Assembly: GCA_023265995.1 (NCBI GenBank) | Contig: JAHFSA010000007.1 | Span: forward strand, 84,191 to 148,190 | Length of the DNA: 64,000 bases | DNA from: Perlucidibaca sp. | Lineage (GTDB): Bacteria > Pseudomonadota > Gammaproteobacteria > Pseudomonadales > Moraxellaceae | Direction: 5' to 3' | Shown here: one piece after another, positions 7,072 through 17,689 of the stretch | Position numbering within the stretch: position 1 is the stretch's first letter | How the letters are laid out: each line of letters begins with the position of its first letter | The notes under the pieces: model-generated | Seen by the model: only the letters and a program-made list of their open reading frames with translations | Told to the model about the DNA's origin: nothing | The model's database searches: none | Made by a program: the position numbers and the translations under genes

Positions 7072-9885
7072 ATGAAAAACAATGCACCTGCTTTGGGACA
7101 ACGCTGGATCTCCGATGCCGAACCCGAGCTCGGTCTGGGCGTGGTCATAGAGGTCGACGCGCGCGCCATGACCGTGCTTTTCCCGCGCAGCGAGGAAACC
7201 CGTGTCTATGCCCGTGCCAATGCCCCGCTGACGCGCATCCAGTTCGGGGTCGGCGACCGCATCGAGGATGTCGATGGCCTGGCCTGGCGTGTGCAGGAAG
7301 TGGAAGAGCGTCACGGCCTGTTCCGCTACAAGGCGCGCAACGAGGCTGGCGAGGAAAAGGAGCTGATGGAGACGCGACTGTCGGCCGATCTGCGCCTGTC
7401 GCGCCCGCGCGAGCGCCTGCTGGCAGCCCAGGTCGACGGCAAGCAGTGGTTCCAGCTGCGCCTGAACTCCGCCCGCGAGGCTCAGCTGCTGGCGCAAAGT
7501 CCGGTGCGCGGTCTCATCGGTGCCCGTGTCGGCCTGATTCCGCACCAGCTTTCGGTGGCGCACACGGTGGCCCAGCGCCTGAATCCGCGTGTGTTGCTGG
7601 CCGACGAGGTCGGTCTCGGCAAGACCATCGAAGCCGGCCTCATCCTGCATGCCCAGGTTCAGCAGGGGCGTGCCGGCCGCGTGCTGATCCTGGTGCCGGA
7701 CAGCCTCGTGCATCAGTGGCTGGTGGAAATGCGCCGCCGCTTCAATCTGGCCTTCAGCCTGTTCGATCTGGAACGCTGCGCCGCCCTGGCCGAAGCCGGT
7801 GACAACCCTTTCCTCAGCGAACAGCTGGTGCTGGCACCGCTGTCGCTGCTCACCGACCACCCCAATCTGCTGACATCGGCGGCGGAAGCCCCATGGGACA
7901 TTCTGGTGGTCGACGAAGCCCACCATCTGGCCTGGTCGCCGGAAGAGGCCAGCATTGAATATGACGTGGTCGCCGCGCTCTCGGAACAGATTCCCGGCCT
8001 GCTGCTGCTGACCGCCACACCGGAGCAGCTCGGCGTCGAAAGCCACTACGCCCGTCTGCACCTGCTCGACCCGGCACGTTATCCGTCGCTGGAGGCCTTC
8101 CTCGACGAGCACGACAGCTGGCGTGACACCCGCGACCTCGCCGATGCCCTGCTCGGCGACAAGGTGCCGGCCAGTGCCGGCAAGCGCCTGCAAGACCTGC
8201 TGCCGGACTTGACCCTGGCTCTCGACAGCGCCGAAGGCCGCGAGGCCGCGCTCAAGGCCCTGCTCGATCGCCACGGCCTCGGCCGCGTGCTGTTCCGCAA
8301 TACCCGCGCCGCCGTTGGCGGTTTCCCGGAGCGCGCCAGCTATCCGGTCAGCCTGCCTGTGCCGGAAAGCTATGCCAGCTGGGTCGCCAAGGGCGCCATC
8401 TGGCCGGAAACCCGCGTCGAGGAAGATACCTGGCTGGCCGATGACCCTCGCCTGCCCTGGCTGGCAGCCTGGCTGAAGCAGCACAAGCGTGACAAATGCC
8501 TGCTCATCACCCGCACGGCACCGGTGGCCGAGGCGCTGGAAACCTGGCTGCGCCTGCGCGAAGGCATACGCACGGCCGTGTTCCACGAAGGCATGAGCCT
8601 GCTCGAACGCGACCGTGCCGCCGCCTATTTCGCCGATTCCGACATGGGCGCGCAGATCCTGCTCTGCTCCGAGATCGGCTCGGAAGGCCGCAACTTCCAG
8701 TTCGCCCACCATCTGGTGCTGTTCGATCTGCCCGACAACCCCGACCAGCTCGAACAGCGCATCGGCCGTCTCGATCGCATCGGCCAGACCGACACCATCC
8801 AGCTCCATGTGCCGCTGCTGGAAGGCTCCGCCCAGGCCCGCCTGTTCCGCTGGTATGACGAGGCGCTGTCGGTCTTCGAGCGCTGCTCGCCGACGGCTCC
8901 GACCGTGCACGAGCATTATCTCGGCGAGCTCAAGCCGCTGCTGCGGCCGGCGGCCGATGAGGCCGAGCTCGACGCCCTGATCGCCAAGGCCGTGGCCCTG
9001 CGCGAGACGCTGGAGGAGGATCTGGCCGAAGGTCGTGACCGTCTGCTCGAACTGCAGTCCTGCCGTCGTGATCTGGCCGACCCGCTCGCCGCCGCCCTCG
9101 CCGGGCTGGATGCCGATACCCGCCTCGACGACTTCATGCTGGCGGCCTGGGAGGCCTTTGGCGTGCATGTCGAAGACCATGGCGCCGACCGCACCTGGAT
9201 TCTGCAGCCGGGCGAGCACCAGCTCGTCGATGCCTTCCCGGGTCTGGACCCGGATGGCATGACGGTCTGCGCCGAACGTGCCACCGCCCTTGCTCATGAA
9301 GACTGGCACTTCCTGACCTGGGAGCACCCCATGGTGCGCGGCGTGCTGGAGTGGCTGGGCGAGGCCTCGCAAGGCAGCGTGCAGGTCGCCGTGCTGCGCA
9401 ACAAGTCGGTCAAGCCCGGAACCTTCCTGCTCGAAGCCTGGTATCAGGCCACCACACAGGCGCCCGCGGCACTGGCCCTGGATCGCGTGCTGCCAGCCGA
9501 ACCCCTGCGTCTGCTGATGGATGCCAAGGGCCGTAACCTGGGGCCTCAGGTGGCCGCCGCCGCCCTGGCCCGACAGCTCGACGTGCCGGAAACCAAGCTG
9601 GCGCGCAGCGTCATCAAGGCCCATCGCGACGATGCCGAGAGCCTGCTCAACTTCGCCGAGCGCGAAGCGGAACAGCAAGGCAGCCAGTGGCAGGCGACGG
9701 CCCGTGAAGCCTGGGAACAGATCGAGGGTGGCGAGCTGCAGCGTCTGCTGGCCCTGCAGGCAGTCAATCCGTCGGTACGCGAGAGCGAAGTCACCGCGCA
9801 GCGTCAGCGTGTCGCCGATGGTCACGCGGCCCTGGAGCGCCTGCAGATGTCACTGCATGCCGTGCGTCTGATCATCGCCGCCTGA
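7072..9885 (+). CDS. rapA: RNA polymerase-associated SWI2/SNF2 ATPase RapA
   Basis: RapA (HepA) binds RNA polymerase and frees stalled enzyme for recycling. The 937-residue protein has the N-terminal tandem Tudor-like region (GQRWISDAEPELGLGVV), the helicase ATP-binding lobe with Walker A ADEVGLGKTIEAG near residue 180 and DEAHH near residue 281, and the second lobe ending with IGRLDRIGQ near residue 565, motif VI of Snf2 proteins. The long C-terminal region matches the family's length (968 in E. coli). An AT-rich 15-bp gap separates it from rluA and a strong terminator follows. Very secure. Confidence 0.97.
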   Translation: MKNNAPALGQRWISDAEPELGLGVVIEVDARAMTVLFPRSEETRVYARANAPLTRIQFGVGDRIEDVDGLAWRVQEVEERHGLFRYKARNEAGEEKELMETRLSADLRLSRPRERLLAAQVDGKQWFQLRLNSAREAQLLAQSPVRGLIGARVGLIPHQLSVAHTVAQRLNPRVLLADEVGLGKTIEAGLILHAQVQQGRAGRVLILVPDSLVHQWLVEMRRRFNLAFSLFDLERCAALAEAGDNPFLSEQLVLAPLSLLTDHPNLLTSAAEAPWDILVVDEAHHLAWSPEEASIEYDVVAALSEQIPGLLLLTATPEQLGVESHYARLHLLDPARYPSLEAFLDEHDSWRDTRDLADALLGDKVPASAGKRLQDLLPDLTLALDSAEGREAALKALLDRHGLGRVLFRNTRAAVGGFPERASYPVSLPVPESYASWVAKGAIWPETRVEEDTWLADDPRLPWLAAWLKQHKRDKCLLITRTAPVAEALETWLRLREGIRTAVFHEGMSLLERDRAAAYFADSDMGAQILLCSEIGSEGRNFQFAHHLVLFDLPDNPDQLEQRIGRLDRIGQTDTIQLHVPLLEGSAQARLFRWYDEALSVFERCSPTAPTVHEHYLGELKPLLRPAADEAELDALIAKAVALRETLEEDLAEGRDRLLELQSCRRDLADPLAAALAGLDADTRLDDFMLAAWEAFGVHVEDHGADRTWILQPGEHQLVDAFPGLDPDGMTVCAERATALAHEDWHFLTWEHPMVRGVLEWLGEASQGSVQVAVLRNKSVKPGTFLLEAWYQATTQAPAALALDRVLPAEPLRLLMDAKGRNLGPQVAAAALARQLDVPETKLARSVIKAHRDDAESLLNFAEREAEQQGSQWQATAREAWEQIEGGELQRLLALQAVNPSVRESEVTAQRQRVADGHAALERLQMSLHAVRLIIAA

Positions 9886-9902
9886 GCGCGCGGAAAGACC
9901 CG

Positions 9903-9936
9903 GGCCGGGAGCTGGCAACGGCTTCCGGCCTTTTTT
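9903..9936 (+). terminator. Rho-independent terminator of rluA-rapA
   Basis: A 10-bp stem (GGCCGGGAGC with GCTTCCGGCC, one G-U pair), 8-base loop and T6 tail stand 17 bp behind the rapA stop. Confidence 0.92.
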
Positions 9937-9993
9937 CTGCCTGCCATCCGTCCGATCAGCCGGCGAAATGCATGTCATGGCGCCTGCCCGCTC

Positions 9994-10018
9994 AGGGTTC
10001 TGTCTTCAGCAGAACCCT
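9994..10018. repeat. Isolated 9-bp hairpin in the rapA-COAP gap
   Basis: AGGGTTCTG and CAGAACCCT form a perfect inverted repeat around a 7-base loop. It lies 58 bp behind the rapA terminator and has no T-tail on either strand. The DNA after it, to about 10080, is AT-rich and may hold the promoter of the next gene. Function unknown. Confidence 0.4.
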
Positions 10019-10096
10019 TAGAGAGACTCTTGGAATACAGTCCAACAAATTGATTATGTTTGTCTTTTTAACTTATTTCCGGGACTTTCCAGAGGT

Positions 10097-10248
10097 CTGA
10101 GGCATCCGTCTCAGCGCCAAAGGGCACAAACAGCCCTGCCATATCGAGGAAAAGTCCTTCAGCCCGGCACGGCAGCGTGCTAATCCAAGCTTCAGACCCG
10201 GATTGCAAGCATTAATACCCACACGCCGGATAGCGTGGATTTTGGTAT
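10097..10248 (+). ncRNA. Putative structured 5' leader of the COAP gene
   Basis: Five local stems follow one another up to the ribosome binding site: CTGAG/CTCAG, AGGGC/GCCCT, a weaker GAGGA/TCCTT, GCACG/CGTGC around a GCAG tetraloop, and ATACC/GGTAT enclosing CACGC/GCGTG. The last ends two bases before a perfect AAGGAGG, so folding could control access to it. It does not match the motifs I know for c-di-GMP, cobalamin, glycine or preQ1 riboswitches. It may be a new cis-regulatory RNA or simply a stable leader; only the base pairing is seen, the role is inference. Confidence 0.4.
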
Positions 10249-10262
10249 GCAAGGAGGCGGTC

Positions 10263-12391
<2,129 letters not shown>

Positions 12392-12403
12392 TCATTCAAT
12401 GTA

Positions 12404-12459
12404 AACAGTGCCTTGGGCGCCTGACCTGATGCCGCATCAGGCGCCGTCGAGGCACTGTT
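12404..12459 (-). promoter_or_regulatory. Large two-tier hairpin between peroxiredoxin and trxB genes
   Basis: AACAGTGCCT pairs with AGGCACTGTT and, inside it, GGCGCCTGA pairs with TCAGGCGCC. On the minus strand the structure starts 13 bp after the peroxiredoxin stop and ends 27 bp before trxB. A short TTTACATT follows rather than a full U-tract. It is likely a partial terminator or mRNA-stability element that lowers trxB expression relative to the peroxiredoxin. Confidence 0.6.
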
Positions 12460-12472
12460 GAAACAGCCGGCA

Positions 12473-13072
12473 TCAGAGCTTGCCGGCGTTCTCGCTGAGG
12501 TATTCGGCAACACCGGCAGCGGTCGGCTTCATGCCCTTGTCGCCCTTGCGCCAGCCGGCCGGGCAGACTTCACCGTGCTCTTCGGTGAACTGCAGGGCCT
12601 CGATGACACGGATCAGCTCATCGACATCACGACCCAGCGGCAGGTTGTTGACGACCTGGTGCTGCACCACGCCGGCCTTGTCGATCAGGAAGGTGGCACG
12701 CAGCGCGACACCGGCCTCGTGTTCAATGCCGTAGGCACGCACGATCTCGTGCTTGATGTCGGCGACGATGGGGAACTGCACCTCGCCAATGCCACCCTTC
12801 TCCACCGGTGTGCTGCGCCAGGCGTAATGGACATCCTCGGAGTCGATGGAGACGCCGATCACCTGTACGCCCAGCGCCTTGAACTGCTCGACACGGTGGT
12901 CGTGAGCAATGATCTCGGACGGGCACACGAAGGTGAAATCCTTGGGCCAGAAGAACAGCGCCACATGCTGTCCGCGATAGTCGGAGAGCTTGAAGTCCGG
13001 CTTGATGCTGCCGTTGGGCAGCACGGCGGCGGAAGTGAAGTCAGGTGCGACCTTGTTGACGAGAACGCTCAT
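12473..13072 (-). CDS. Typical 2-Cys peroxiredoxin (AhpC/TSA family)
   Basis: Reduces hydrogen peroxide and organic peroxides using thioredoxin or AhpF. The peroxidatic Cys50 stands in DFTFVCPSE and the resolving Cys170 in GEVCPAGW, as in typical 2-Cys enzymes. With 199 residues and the GGIGEVQFP and YL-tail elements it resembles the Prx1/AhpC subgroup. AGGAG stands 5 bp before the start. A thioredoxin reductase gene is next in the unit rather than ahpF, so thioredoxin is the probable electron donor. An OxyR-like half-site upstream suggests peroxide induction. Confidence 0.93.
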   Translation of the reverse strand: MSVLVNKVAPDFTSAAVLPNGSIKPDFKLSDYRGQHVALFFWPKDFTFVCPSEIIAHDHRVEQFKALGVQVIGVSIDSEDVHYAWRSTPVEKGGIGEVQFPIVADIKHEIVRAYGIEHEAGVALRATFLIDKAGVVQHQVVNNLPLGRDVDELIRVIEALQFTEEHGEVCPAGWRKGDKGMKPTAAGVAEYLSENAGKL

Positions 13073-13178
13073 GGATATCTCCTGGTGTCTGGAAAGTGCC
13101 TGTCATGGCATGTCTGAAGAACAAGCTCATGTTCGGCCAGCCAGGGACAGATATGAAATTGATTGTATTTTTGTATTC

Positions 13179-13195
13179 GATAGCAAATAGCTATC
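13179..13195 (-). promoter_or_regulatory. OxyR-like ATAG-N7-CTAT half-site upstream of the peroxiredoxin gene
   Basis: GATAG and CTATC are separated by exactly seven bases. The core ATAG-N7-CTAT is the known half-site of the OxyR tetramer. A minus-strand TACAAT about 14 bp downstream may serve as -10 box. The second half-site expected 7 bp further on is not recognisable on either side, so binding would be partial. Regulator gene is not in the window. Confidence 0.5.
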
Positions 13196-13237
13196 TAGCA
13201 GTCATGACAGAAGCGCCGCGAGCCCTGGCGGGCCGTC

Positions 13238-13918
13238 TCAGGGACGTGCGGCGACGCGCTGCGAGCAGTTGAGCAACTGCGAGGCACCCAGCCACTGCGG
13301 GTCCGGGTAGTAGGAAAACACGAACTGGCCGTTCTTGAGGCTGTCGATCATGCGTCGGGCAACGCCGCTGCGCACGGCCGGGCAACCCCAGCTGCGGCCC
13401 AGGCGACCGAGATTGCGACCGATTTCCTCGTTCACGTAAGGCGCGCCGTGCATGACGATGGCGCGTTCGCGGGCATTGTCATTGAAGCCGGGCTCAAGGC
13501 CGTCGAGACGCAACGAATAGCCATTGTTGCCGTCATAGGTGTCGCTGGTGCGGAACAGGCCGAGGCTGCTGGCAAGACTGCCGTTGGCATTGGAGAAGTG
13601 CTGCGTCAGGTTGTCGCCCGAATTGCGTCCGTGCGCGACCAGCTCGCGGAAAAGCAGCTGCTGTCGTGCCAGGTCGAAGACCCACAGCCTGGGCTGCAGG
13701 GAGGGTCGGGAATAATCGATGACCGCCAGGCGCGAGGCCTCGGCCATGCCGTGACTGGTGGCGCAGCTCATGGCCTGCAAAGCCAGATCCAGCACCCTGG
13801 GGTCGAGATCGGGCGCAGCAGCAGCCAGCCCGGCTTCGAGCGGAGCCGGGGCGGCAAGCGCCGGGGCTCCTGGTATCAGCAACAGGGCCGCGGCAATCTG
13901 TAGCAGAAAAGCACGCAT
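13238..13918 (-). CDS. Murein L,D-transpeptidase catalytic-domain protein, periplasmic
   Basis: The product of 226 residues has a signal peptide (MRAFLLQIAAALLLIPGAPALA) and a catalytic domain of the murein L,D-transpeptidase_2 type. The active-site region reads VMHGAPYVNEEIGRNLGRLG and then SWGCPAV, with the catalytic His and, near residue 178, Cys. Such enzymes act on peptidoglycan stem peptides, making 3-3 crosslinks or attaching proteins; the exact reaction is not known for this subfamily. GGAG stands about 9 bp before the chosen Met. It is divergent from a second, larger L,D-transpeptidase with a 92-bp shared promoter region. Confidence 0.82.
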   Translation of the reverse strand: MRAFLLQIAAALLLIPGAPALAAPAPLEAGLAAAAPDLDPRVLDLALQAMSCATSHGMAEASRLAVIDYSRPSLQPRLWVFDLARQQLLFRELVAHGRNSGDNLTQHFSNANGSLASSLGLFRTSDTYDGNNGYSLRLDGLEPGFNDNARERAIVMHGAPYVNEEIGRNLGRLGRSWGCPAVRSGVARRMIDSLKNGQFVFSYYPDPQWLGASQLLNCSQRVAARP

Positions 13919-14010
13919 GGATGTCTCCGGGAAAACCTGGGCAAGCACCCTTCCCATCACGATTACCAGTATAACATGGGGGATATTTTCACCAGTTCAA
14001 GGAGGCCGGC

Positions 14011-15630
14011 ATGGCGCGGCGACAGGCAGGATGGCGGCAATTCATGATGGCGGGCCTGTGCCTGCTGAGCAGCACGAGCTGGGCCGGGCCCACCGACGAC
14101 CTGCTGGCGCAGACCCTGCGACCGCAACGCAATGCCGCGCAAACCCTGAAAATAGCTGATGCGGCGGTGCCCCAGGGCGTGGTGCGCTTCTACGAGGAGC
14201 GCCAGTGGCGTGCGGTCTGGGATGATGCGCGCTATCGCAGCCTGCTGGAGCAGCTCGCCGATCTGCAAAGCGACGGACTCAACCCCGCCGACTACGGTCT
14301 GGAACGCCTGCGGGCGCTGGCCTCGGCGAGCACGCCGGAGCTGCAGCTCGAACGCGAGCTGGTGGCCACGCAGGGCTATCTGGAGGCGCTGATAGACCTC
14401 TATCGCGGCAAGGTCGACCCGGTCCGGCTCGATCCGCACTGGAACTTCGACACCCGCCAGATCGACCCCGAGCAGGGATTGAAAATGGCGCGCGAGGCCG
14501 TCGAGAGCAACCACATCGCCGAGTTCTTCCAGCGTGCCCGGCCGACCATGCCGCAATACAACATTGTCCGCTCCGCCCTCGCCCGCTATCGCGGCATTGC
14601 CCACGAGTACAAGGACTGGCCGAGGCTGCCCGAGGGCAGTCCGCTCAAGCCCGGCATGTCCGACCCGCGCGTGGTCGCGCTGCGCGAGCGTCTGCGCATC
14701 GTCGGCCTGATCGCCGGCGGCGACAGCTCCGAAACCTACGATCCGGCCCTGGCCGAGGCCGTGCAGCGCTTCCAGCGCGAGTCCTACCTGCCCGCCGATG
14801 GCGTGGTCGGCGGCGCCACGGTGCGCGAGCTCAATGTCGGCGTCGATCAGCGCATAGGCCAGCTGCGCGCCAACCTCGAACGCCTGCGCTGGTTCCTGCG
14901 CAAGCAGCGCGAACGCGCCGTGGTCATCGACCTGGCCGGCTATCGCGTGCTCTACATGCGTGGTGACGAGGTGGTCTGGAGTTCACGCGTGCAGATCGGC
15001 CGCTCGGTGCGCCAGACCCCGATCTTCCAGGCGGCGATCTCGCACATCACCCTGAATCCGACCTGGACCGTGCCGCCGACCATCCTGCGTGAGGACTCGC
15101 TGCCCGCCATACGACGCGACCGCGGCTACCTGGCGCGCAACAACATCCGCGTGCTGTCGGCGGATGGCCGCGAGCTGGCGCCGGGATCGGTGAACTGGGC
15201 GCAGCCGGGCAACATCATGCTGCGTCAGGACTCGGGTGACGGCAATTCGCTGGGGCGCATGGTCATCCGCTTCCCCAACCCCTACTCGATCTATCTCCAC
15301 GACACGCCGCACAAGAGCCACTTCAGCGACAGCCAGCGCGCCTTCAGCTCGGGTTGCATCCGTGTCGAGAACATCCGCGAGCTGGCCTTGCTGCTGCTTG
15401 ACGATAACGTGCACTGGCGCAGCGAAGACATGGACAAGGCGCTGGCGGACAACAAGACGCGCAACGTCAATCTGGCGCGCAAGGTGCCCATCCTGATCGC
15501 CTACTGGACCGTCGACATCGGCAAGGATGGCTATGTTTCCTTCAAGCCGGATGTCTATGGCCAGGATGTCCTCATACTGAAGGCCCTGGATACGCCGCCG
15601 CAGTTGCCGGCCAGGCTCTCCGGCGGCTGA
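14011..15630 (+). CDS. ldtD: L,D-transpeptidase of the YcbB/LdtD type
   Basis: Forms 3-3 (meso-DAP to meso-DAP) crosslinks in peptidoglycan. Order of parts: signal region (GWRQFMMAGLCLLSSTSWAG), scaffold domain with the family motif DGLNPADYGLERL near residue 90, a peptidoglycan-binding domain around residues 215-280 (YDPALAEAVQRFQ, ADGVVGGATVRELN), and the YkuD catalytic domain with YLHDTPHKSHF and the catalytic Cys in FSSGCIRVEN near residue 449. The 539 residues are somewhat fewer than E. coli LdtD (615). AAGGAGG precedes the start. A 12-bp gap to the next gene suggests cotranscription. Confidence 0.88.
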   Translation: MARRQAGWRQFMMAGLCLLSSTSWAGPTDDLLAQTLRPQRNAAQTLKIADAAVPQGVVRFYEERQWRAVWDDARYRSLLEQLADLQSDGLNPADYGLERLRALASASTPELQLERELVATQGYLEALIDLYRGKVDPVRLDPHWNFDTRQIDPEQGLKMAREAVESNHIAEFFQRARPTMPQYNIVRSALARYRGIAHEYKDWPRLPEGSPLKPGMSDPRVVALRERLRIVGLIAGGDSSETYDPALAEAVQRFQRESYLPADGVVGGATVRELNVGVDQRIGQLRANLERLRWFLRKQRERAVVIDLAGYRVLYMRGDEVVWSSRVQIGRSVRQTPIFQAAISHITLNPTWTVPPTILREDSLPAIRRDRGYLARNNIRVLSADGRELAPGSVNWAQPGNIMLRQDSGDGNSLGRMVIRFPNPYSIYLHDTPHKSHFSDSQRAFSSGCIRVENIRELALLLLDDNVHWRSEDMDKALADNKTRNVNLARKVPILIAYWTVDIGKDGYVSFKPDVYGQDVLILKALDTPPQLPARLSGG

Positions 15631-15642
15631 GGGATATAGCGC

Positions 15643-16890
15643 ATGCAGGAACTCGTGCGTCTGGCATCGGCTGCAGCCGCCGTGGGCATAGGCCTGATGG
15701 TCGGTCTCGAGCGCGAGCGCAAGAAAGGTGATGGCGACAGTCGCAGTGCCATCGGCCTGAGGACCTGCGCGGTCACCGCCCTGCTCGGGTATGTCGTCAT
15801 GGCACTCGGCGGTGTCGTGCTGCTGGCGGCACTGCTGCTGGGTCTGGCGGCGCTGCTGACGGCCACCTATCTGCGTGATCGCGGCGATGATCCGGGCATC
15901 ACCACCGAGGTGGCGCTGCTGCTGACGGCCTGCCTGGGTGCGCTCTGCGTGCGCGAGGCCGGTGTCGCTGTGATGCTGGCGGTCGTGCTGACCGCCCTGC
16001 TGGCCCTGCGCGAACATCTGCACAATCTGGCCCGGCGCTGGCTGAGCGCCGACGAGGCCCGCGACGGCCTGATCCTGGCCACCGCCGCCCTGGTCATCCT
16101 GCCGCTGGTGCCCGACCGCTACATAGGGCCATATGCCGCGCTGAACCCGCATGTCATCTGGAAATTCACGGTCATGCTCATGGCCATCAGTGCGGTCGGG
16201 CACCTTGCCGTGCGCCTGCTCGGGCCGCGTCAGGGACTGGCGCTGGCCGGCCTCGTTTCCGGCTTTGCCTCGAGCACGGCGACCATAGCCAGCATGGGCG
16301 CGCGCTGCCGCACACAGCCGGCCCTGCTCATGCCCTGCGCGACCGGCGCCGTGCTGTCTACGCTGGCGACCTTCATCGAGCTGACGCTGATCCTGCTTGT
16401 GGCCTGCCCGCCGGCCTTGCAGGCCATGCAGATGCCGTTGCTGGCGGGAGGCCTGACGGCCTTGCTCTATGGCGCGGTGTTCACCCGGCGCAATGTCGTT
16501 GAGGCCGCCTCCGACGAGCCGGACCTGGCTCCCGGCAGCGTTTTCAACCTGCGTCTGGTGTTCATGGTGACATTGGCGATCACGGCGATATCACTGCTTG
16601 CCGCCACCCTGCTGCACTGGCTGGGCGAGAGCGGTGTCATTCTGGCGGCCGCGCTGGCCGGCTTCGCCGATGCCCATGCGCCCGTCATTTCCGCCGCGTC
16701 GCTGGCAGCCAGCGGGCAGATGACAGCAGCCCAGGTCGTGCTGCCGATACTCGCGGCGGTGACCTGCAACAGCCTGTCCAAGGCCTTCATGGCCTGGAGC
16801 AGCGGCGGTCCGGCGTTCTTCTGGCGGGTGGTTCCGGGGCTGGCGCTGGTGCTGGTCGCACTCTGGCTCGGAGCCTGGCTGGCTCAGTAA
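15643..16890 (+). CDS. MgtC/SapB-DUF4010 family membrane protein
   Basis: A 415-residue inner-membrane protein with about 12 hydrophobic helices. The N-terminal 140 residues show the MgtC/SapB signature (GIGLMVGLERERKKGD, RTCAVTALLG, TEVALLLTACLGALC), the rest matches the DUF4010 part with GLVSGFASSTATIASMGAR and GFADAHAPVISAASL. MgtC relatives affect magnesium homeostasis and virulence in other bacteria, but the transported substrate of the fused form is not known. It lies 12 bp behind ldtD and its stop overlaps the convergent DUF1285 gene by 7 bp. Confidence 0.8.
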   Translation: MQELVRLASAAAAVGIGLMVGLERERKKGDGDSRSAIGLRTCAVTALLGYVVMALGGVVLLAALLLGLAALLTATYLRDRGDDPGITTEVALLLTACLGALCVREAGVAVMLAVVLTALLALREHLHNLARRWLSADEARDGLILATAALVILPLVPDRYIGPYAALNPHVIWKFTVMLMAISAVGHLAVRLLGPRQGLALAGLVSGFASSTATIASMGARCRTQPALLMPCATGAVLSTLATFIELTLILLVACPPALQAMQMPLLAGGLTALLYGAVFTRRNVVEAASDEPDLAPGSVFNLRLVFMVTLAITAISLLAATLLHWLGESGVILAAALAGFADAHAPVISAASLAASGQMTAAQVVLPILAAVTCNSLSKAFMAWSSGGPAFFWRVVPGLALVLVALWLGAWLAQ

Positions 16891-17495
16891 TGTCCGATCA
16901 CGAATGACATGCCGGCGCTGTCTATGACCAGCTCCTGGCGGCCGTCGTCGGCCTTGCGGTCATGGCCCCAGTCGATCATCTGGTAGTAGGCGTTGCGCCC
17001 GATCAGGGCATCGAGACGATCACGCACATGCACATAGGGTGCAGGCTCGCTGCCGCGATAGCACAGGCGGATGGGGTGCTCCTCGCCGGCAATCACGACA
17101 TCGCCGGTCTGCGTGGTCATTTGCAGATAGTGCTGCCCTTCCCTTTCCAGACGCTCGACCGTGGTGATCAGGAAGGGAACATCCTCGACCCGGATGCGCA
17201 CCTTCTCGACCGGCGTGATCAGGTAGTAGCAATCGTCGTCATCGCGGCGCAGCACCGAGCTGAAGAGCTTGACCAGTGGCGCCCGGTTGATCGGCGTGCC
17301 GAGATAGAACCACTGGCCGTTGCGGCGGATCTCCATGTCGATGTCGCCGCAGAAGTCCGGATTCCACTTGTGAACGGGCGGCAGCTTGCCGTTGCCGGCC
17401 TCGGCCTGGATCAGGCGGGCGATATCCAGCGGGTCGCGCGGACGCGTCGGCGTGGCGACATTTTCCGGACTGACCGGGCTTTCTTGCGGGCTCAT
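16884..17495 (-). CDS. DUF1285 protein
   Basis: Conserved proteobacterial cytosolic protein of unknown role. The chain of 203 residues has a disordered Pro/Ser-rich start of about 30 residues and then the DUF1285 core: PPVHKWNPDFCGDIDMEIRRNGQWFYLGTPI, RDDDDCYYLITPVEKVRI and ERAG-type EGQHYLQMTT. The Met at MSPQESPV was chosen for an AGGAG 5 bp upstream; further in-frame Mets exist 45 and 99 bp earlier. It is convergent with the DUF4010 gene and divergent from the ETF-QO gene. Confidence 0.8.
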   Translation of the reverse strand: MSPQESPVSPENVATPTRPRDPLDIARLIQAEAGNGKLPPVHKWNPDFCGDIDMEIRRNGQWFYLGTPINRAPLVKLFSSVLRRDDDDCYYLITPVEKVRIRVEDVPFLITTVERLEREGQHYLQMTTQTGDVVIAGEEHPIRLCYRGSEPAPYVHVRDRLDALIGRNAYYQMIDWGHDRKADDGRQELVIDSAGMSFVIGHY

Positions 17496-17580
17496 GGTGC
17501 TCCTGTCGGCAGGGCTTGCTGCCGGTGACCGAGGATTCATCAGAAATATGACGAAAGCGGCCGATTCGTGCGGCAAATCA

Positions 17581-17610
17581 TTGGCCTGCCTCAAAACACC
17601 CTTTTATACT
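17581..17610 (+). promoter_or_regulatory. Predicted sigma-70 promoter for ETF-QO
   Basis: TTGGCC and TATACT are separated by 18 bp, with the -10 box about 80 bp before the GTG start. It is the only good match in the divergent gap. Confidence 0.5.
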
Positions 17611-17689
17611 ACGCGGGTTTTCGCACGCGAGTCAGCATGCGCTCGCCGGTCATTTTCCCGTCGATTCGGGTACTTGCAAGGAGATCATC

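Noticed and set aside
7060-9825. Very long open frame opposite rapA
   Set aside because: It mirrors the codon frame of a secure gene in GC-rich DNA, lacks any recognisable domain, and is rich in Gln/Gly/Arg as typical of shadow frames.
10097-10262. c-di-GMP, cobalamin, glycine or preQ1 riboswitch upstream of the COAP gene
   Set aside because: None of the conserved core motifs of these classes is present in the leader on either strand.
13119-13134. GAACA-N6-TGTTC repeat as a LexA-type site before the peroxiredoxin gene
   Set aside because: Spacing and bases do not fit the gammaproteobacterial SOS box CTGT-N8-ACAG, and the gene is not an SOS gene.
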